From NCBI RefSeq assembly GCF_021730395.1, contig NC_069367.1, forward strand, positions 5,330,501 through 5,394,500: a stretch of 64,000 bases of DNA. Reading direction: 5' to 3'. Position numbers and translations under genes: made by a program. The notes beneath the pieces were generated by a model that saw only the letters and a list, made by a program, of their open reading frames with translations, made no database searches and had not been told where the DNA came from. Positions 58,991 to 64,000 of this stretch are shown in pieces. How positions within the stretch are numbered: the first letter of the stretch is position 1; every line of letters begins with the position of its first letter. The DNA comes from Mercenaria mercenaria. Its lineage: Eukaryota > Mollusca > Bivalvia > Venerida > Veneridae.

Positions 58991-61085
58991 TATTTGACTT
59001 TAGGAGTGCCATATCCTTCCGCTAAAGAACGAGTGCATATTTCCCAGTGCAAAGATAACTGTACAGCGAGAAACATAACTCCATCCTGCTTTTTGCAAGA
59101 ATTATGACCCATTTTGGACTTAAAAGATATCAGATTTCTTGGTTAAGATTTATGTTTAGGTTTTTCTCCTAAACTATTACAGCTATTGCTTTGAAACTTG
59201 AACACTTATTTACCATCAAAAGCTGACTCTGTACAGCAAGAAACATAACTGCATCCTGCTTTTTGCGAGAATTATGGCACTTTTTTGGACTTAGAAAAGC
59301 AGATTTCTTGGTTAAGTTCTGTGTTTAGATTAGCCTTTCTCCTTCATTATCAGAGCTATTGCTTTAAAACTTGCAACACTTGTTCACCATCAAAAACTGA
59401 CTGCACAGCAAGACACATAACCCCAATATGCATTTTGCAAGAAATGTGGCTCCTTTTGGACTTAGAAAATATTAGATTTCTTGATTAAGTGTTGCGTTTA
59501 GGTCAATTTTCCTCCTTTACGGTTAAAGCTATTGCTTTAAAACTTGCAACAGTTGCACATCAAGTACCATAACTCTGCATTGCTTTTTGCAAGAATTATG
59601 GCCCCTTTTGGACTTAGAACATCGTGGGTAGGTCAATATTTCTATTATACAGAGACAAAAAGATCACATGAGCGTCTGCACCCGCAAGGCGGTGCTCTTG
59701 TTACATACGTATCTACACGTATAAATGAAATGTAAATATTACGACTTTGTGCAATAGCCCGAATTAAATTGAAAATACTGAAGGAAATAAAAGAATGAAG
59801 CAACACACATTGAATTAGGTCACGCACCCGATATGAAATCCAGGCGTCTGTGTATCGAAAAGTTTTGACGTTTCCAGTGCCATTTTAACTCGACGAGGAA
59901 TAAAAACGAGAATGTATTTGTGTGAGGATGTCAGTCAGGTGCCCGCCAATTCCCGAAACAATGCCCGCTCGAGGTCTTCATCCACCATCAAATGCTGGAA
60001 AAGTTGTCGTATATGACATAAAATGTCGGTGTAACTCGACAGCAAACCTCAAAAGATATTCATTTTTTCAAAAACCAGGCGGACAGTAAATTACGTGACC
60101 CGACTGTGTACAGTTATAGGACAAAATAATGTATGAAGTCAATTGTTTTAGTATTCGTAAACAAACTTGATCAAAAGAGTATTTTTTGAAAGAATGCCGC
60201 TTTGTCAAAAGCATGGCTGTGTCGCCAAAAGTAATGGACAACATGGAAACCACGACATAGACTTCAGTTCTTTACAATTTTGATCAATCTTGACCATAAA
60301 TGATCTAATATATTAAAGTCTTGTTAGGTTAGAAATTTAAAATAGATGAGATAGAAACTCGGCATTATGGACAAGAAAAAGGTGGTAATAATATGTTAAT
60401 GTAATCGTGTAATTTTATTCATGAAAATTCAAACATTAATTGTTGACAAAGAGTAAGCGTTTTATTTCTATAGCAACGAATGTACTAAACTGAAACATGG
60501 ATGTAAAAACTCATTTATTGCTTTGTATCGAGTATCATGCACGAGTTCTGCAGTGGAAATACTGCACGAATTTGTGACCGCCGCAACATTTGGTATTCCG
60601 CGAAAGAACGAGTGCATATTACTAGATTCAAATTTACTTTTGTTTTCATTACACTGCATCTACACTTAAACGTATAATATAATTGATATAAATTTGTTCT
60701 TAAGCTTGAGCCTGAGTAAAAGCTATGACACCTGTGAAATGCATTTTATAAATGACATCACGCACAGCGACGTCAGTATGGGTGTTATTACCTTATGCAT
60801 GATACCTTCGGTGGAAATATTACGCGGCTTTAGGAGCACAATCTTCTTCCGCTGAAGAACGGGTGCATATTTCCCGATGAAAAGATAAAATAATATTTTT
60901 TTTTTTATAAAATACGCATGTACATATATAAATATAATGTAAATATTACGATTTTTTCAAAAGTCTGAATAGGACTAACAATACTGAACTAAATGAAAAA
61001 AAATAGTGCAACAACACACACCCGATATGAAATTCAGGCGTCAGTGTATGGAAAAATATTGACGTTTCCAGTACCAGTGTAACTT
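58991..61085. repeat. Two related segments, the first split by a tandem-cored insert
   Basis: Segment 1 (58991-59055 plus 59703-59890) and segment 2 (60820-61085) share CTTTAGGAG, AAGAACGNGTGCATATTTCCC, AATGTAAATATTACGA, CACCCGATATGAAAT and TTGACGTTTCCAGT. Segment 1 is interrupted by about 640 bp (59056-59702) of a 150-bp tandem repeat with TAACTNCATCCTGCTTTTTG and TTTCTTGGTTAAG words. No gene lies within. Confidence 0.7.
59935..60045 (+). mobile_element. SINE fragment, family A tail
   Basis: CACCATCAAATGCTGGAAAA and GTCGTATATGACATAAA, then GTCGGTGTAA, match the 3' part of the SINE at 62650-62905. Confidence 0.5.
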
Positions 61086-61328
61086 GTACGTTGCTATCTA
61101 TTGTGTCACAGCTGGAAGTCTTTTCTTATAATTGAAATTGCATTACTTTTCACGTATTTGATACCGTAAACTAAACGTTGGGCACAGTAAAACATGACAA
61201 ACTTCATTATAGCCAACGTTGGATAAATTGTCAGCAATTCTTAGCCAGCGTCCTGTTTCCAAGGAAACAGTCATAGTGCTGAAAGCAGCTTCTTGTTGCA
61301 TTGTATTGCATAGTTTGGACATTTCTAT

Positions 61329-63695
61329 TTATAACTCGGTCTCGAGCTTACCAGACTGTGTTCTAAATGTTTCTTCGTCTTGAAAACTGAAATTTTTAGG
61401 TTTTTCGAACTCGTCTGGCTGGGGTATACTAAATGTAACACTTCGTCCGCCTGTAGTCTGTGGTCGCCGGGCAAATGGCACGGTGCCGACGGCCCATTTG
61501 TCGTCGTCAGTTTGTGGCGGGTCCCGTCCAGGAATGTTCACAATCACGCCCACGCCTATCGTCTGCTTCATGTCCCTGACAACAAATCTCCCTAGAGACG
61601 GATAATCGAAAAATGACTCGACACAGATTGGTTTTGATGGTACCATATCGACGACGCAAGCGTCGCCGGTTTTTAATACCGTCGGATTATATTCCATTCG
61701 GCCGCCGGTTCTTCGATCACATCTTTCTCTTAATTCGGTGAATTTGACAGGTACACAGGCGGTATGACAGTGAAGCATTGGTGTGTAGCCCTTCTTGATG
61801 ACACCAGGGTGCTGCAGAATCACCATCTAAACAGGAAACAAATATAAACCTTTTATAGTATTTAAACATATAAAACATCTCTCAAAAGGACAGTGAAACT
61901 TTTAGGACTAACCCACACATTTTAGGCGAACAAATTAATTTCTCTAAAACTCAGTAAAAAGTGGGTAATATGAAAGTGGCTAGTGGTACAAACTTATTAC
62001 ATAAGATTTTTGGAAGATACAATGTACTGTTATAATTAACCAAACATATTGCGCAGGAGGTAGTAAACCGTTCCAACGTTTTTTGACATAATGCAGAAAA
62101 TGTACACTCTCCTTCCATTTTTACCAATGCATGTATTTAACTTTTATTTTCACCCACTTCACCATTTTTCAGTGTTATATATACATTCAGCCACTTTCAT
62201 TAAACAGCCAGTCAGTTAACTTTCCGAATTGACATTTTGTTCTACCGGTAATTTATCCTAAACAGCAACCTGCTTAAAGCACCCAGATTTTGTAACTCCC
62301 TTGGCCAGTTAACACGGGTTTGAGCCTGCTGATAAAGTAGTCTACCTGTGCTGTAAACAATTGAACTTTCTTGGGCGGGTCTCTGCTAGTCTCCCCGCAC
62401 AGGAATCCCTTTCTGATGTCCTTGATATCCAACCCTTCTATCTGAAATCACACAAATACCTTGGCCCGTTTTCATCCAATTGAATGTTTAAGATCCGTAA
62501 TTTATACCTTGTCTTAACAAATCTTGAAAATTCGTCATAACTTTGTTCATAACAAACTTGTATTAATGAAACTCCTCAGCAGGTTTTGTATTCAGAATGC
62601 TTACTCTTGCAAAGTTTCGTCACAATCTGTGCTAATTCATCAATGACAGTGGGCCTCAGTGTCCGAGTGGCTAAGGTCGCTGACTTCTAATCACTTGCCC
62701 CTTATCGATGTAGGTTCAAGCCTTACTTAGCGTTGAATTCCTTATGCCACAAAGCAATCCAGCTGGTATACGCTGGGCCAGTGGTTCTACCCAGGTGTCC
62801 GCCTGTGATGACACAATACCCCGAGGAGCACCTGGGGTCTTCCTCCTCCGTGAAAAGCTGTGAAGTTGCCGTATGACATATAATTGTGTCGGTGTGACGT
62901 AAAACAAAACAAAATCATCAATGACAGAGCAAATTAAAAAAATGACATTTTAAATTCAAAGTTGAAATTCCCCACTAAATACGTTGATGAATACAGGCCT
63001 CTAAAAATTCAAATTGCGTAACTTTCGATGTATTAAATCTACATTGCTGAAACTTTGCACAACCTTATGTTATTGAATATGCCGTATTGATGCCAAGTGT
63101 CATTAAAGTCCGTACAAGATTTACAAATCTAGGACAAAAAGTAATTATTTTACCATTTAAAAATCAGAAGTTTCAGACTTAAAATGTTGATAAATATTGG
63201 CCTAGATTGTAAATCAAACTTCTTGATCCATTACCCAGCTAAATTTCTGAAATGGACTAGTCCATCATTCAATTTGGGCAGTATCATTTATTATTCCACG
63301 AGGTTTTTACTGAAAATTTACTTGCTGAATAGTGAACAGGTTAGACCATGATCAGCCTGTACGGACGTGCAAGCCGATATTGGTTTACACTGATCACAAA
63401 GGAAGAATCACTTACCGTCAGCAGGTTAAAGGTTAAAATTACAAATAATAGAGAAATTGCATTTTCTCTGCAAATTCAGCATAAAAAAATAAAATGATAA
63501 TAAATTTGGCTTTGTTTTCAATCAGACCAACTCTTCAGTTCAAATGCCAAAACGTTTATTTCATAAAACTTTATTTAAGGAAAACGTAAAAACTGAATAG
63601 GGAATTAAGAAAATGTGTATACATACCTGAAGGCCAACATTTTCACCCTGGTAGCCCTCTGTGACAGCATCATGGTGGAGTTGTACAGCACGTAC
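61329..63695 (-). CDS. eEF1A-like translation elongation factor, last three exons (5' part outside window)
   Basis: Minus-strand exons 63695-63627, 62441-62346 and 61826-61329 join in phase 0 to 220 residues. They read [20 protein letters not shown], then [20 protein letters not shown] and QLFTAQ, then a domain with [30 protein letters not shown] and [19 protein letters not shown]. These match domains 2-3 of eEF1A in order ([53 protein letters not shown]). eEF1A delivers aminoacyl-tRNA to the ribosome with GTP. The GTPase domain would lie upstream, past 64000. After GVI the protein runs on for about 70 residues with an acidic, Pro-rich tail, where canonical eEF1A has about 20 Lys-rich residues. 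It is therefore probably a diverged paralogue. A SINE and a MITE lie in its introns. Confidence 0.88.
62650..62905 (+). mobile_element. tRNA-derived SINE, family A, in an intron of the eEF1A-like gene
   Basis: Head with GTGTCCGAGTGGCTAAGG (box A) and AGGTTCAAGCC (box B); body GGTTCTACCCAGGTGTCCGC; tail GTCGGTGTGACGTAAAACAA. It is antisense to the host gene. Confidence 0.8.
63231..63436. mobile_element. MITE, worn copy of the 4395 family
   Basis: Aligns with 4395-4607 throughout: CTAAATTTCTGAAATGGACT, AGACCATGATCAGCCTG, CACAAAGGNAGAATCACTT and CAGCAGGTTAAAGGTTAA. It lies in an intron of the eEF1A-like gene. Confidence 0.75.
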
Positions 63696-63933
63696 CTATA
63701 ATAGAGAGAATGATCACTGCAAAGTTCCTCTCTATGCGAGTTATATATGGCATAAAATGTTTCTGATTAGTTGAAAACTTTTTCATACACGGTAACTATG
63801 GTCTATAAGGATCAGTTATTGTTCAACTTCCAAAAGAAACACAAGGAAAAATATCCAACATGCAGTGCACGTTCCAAAAATGTAATCGATACAGATGTTA
63901 TCAGGATATCAGAAAAGTAGGAACAGGAGGGTT

Positions 63934-63961
63934 GTTTGGGGGAGGGGGGGGGGGGGGGGGG
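63934..63961. repeat. Poly-G tract
   Basis: A near-pure run of G followed by CAAGGGG, then a pyrimidine-rich stretch. The tract may be length-uncertain in the assembly. Confidence 0.8.
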
Positions 63962-64000
63962 CAAGGGGACCTTCCCTCTCCCCCAATGATTTGACCGATT

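Noticed and set aside
59285-59735. Short plus frames with Cys-rich look
   Set aside because: They lie in 150-bp tandem units and repeat with them.

Overview
The window looks like nuclear DNA from a bivalve mollusc, most likely a heterodont clam. That assignment is inference. It rests on long AT-rich spacers, GT-AG introns, low gene density, tRNA-derived SINEs, a roughly 230-bp palindromic repeat present in seven copies or remnants, and several tandem-cored interspersed repeats of a kind I associate with bivalve genomes. Four kinds of host gene are supported: three complete TNF-ligand-like genes, one broken TNF copy, two serpins and the 3' part of an eEF1A-like gene. Repeats explain much of the rest.

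Layout. 1.9-20.5 kb: three tandem, same-strand TNF-superfamily-like ligand genes (1910-3898, 8144-11727, 16622-20518). Each has four coding exons with identical intron phases (0, 1, 1). Exon 1 gives a long cytoplasmic tail plus a transmembrane segment, exons 2-3 a short stalk and exon 4 the TNF homology domain. Intron 1 of each carries GAAANN-type (ISRE/IRF-like) motifs. 20.5-29.9 kb: repeats only, including a tandem duplication, LINE 3' ends, SINEs and a 2.1-kb TIR element with a related unoccupied site about 1 kb away. 29.9-31.8 kb: a fossil gag-like segment of a tyrosine-recombinase (DIRS-like) retroelement lying inside the palindromic repeat. 33.6-35.9 kb: a long dispersed repeat.

36.0-37.9 kb and 53.6-55.9 kb: two closely related serpin genes from a segmental duplication. 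The duplicated block also holds an intronic MITE, a palindromic repeat and a 29-bp minisatellite downstream. Both proteins end in KDEL. The second has a Met-Lys-Arg|Ser reactive centre like the ER-resident proprotein-convertase inhibitor serpins of amphioxus and fly. The first has Cys|Ser at the same place, so the two copies probably differ in target protease. Between them lie a TNF exon-4 pseudogene (41.3-41.6 kb), a 5'-truncated LINE (42.9-44.8 kb) and three TIR elements.

56-61 kb is again repeats. On the minus strand at 61.3-63.7 kb are the last three exons of an eEF1A-like protein with an unusual long C-terminal tail; its 5' part lies beyond the window.

The two gene clusters fit an immune or stress theme: cytokine-like membrane ligands, and inhibitors of serine proteases that may include prohormone or cytokine convertases. 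Nothing in the sequence links the two clusters beyond proximity.
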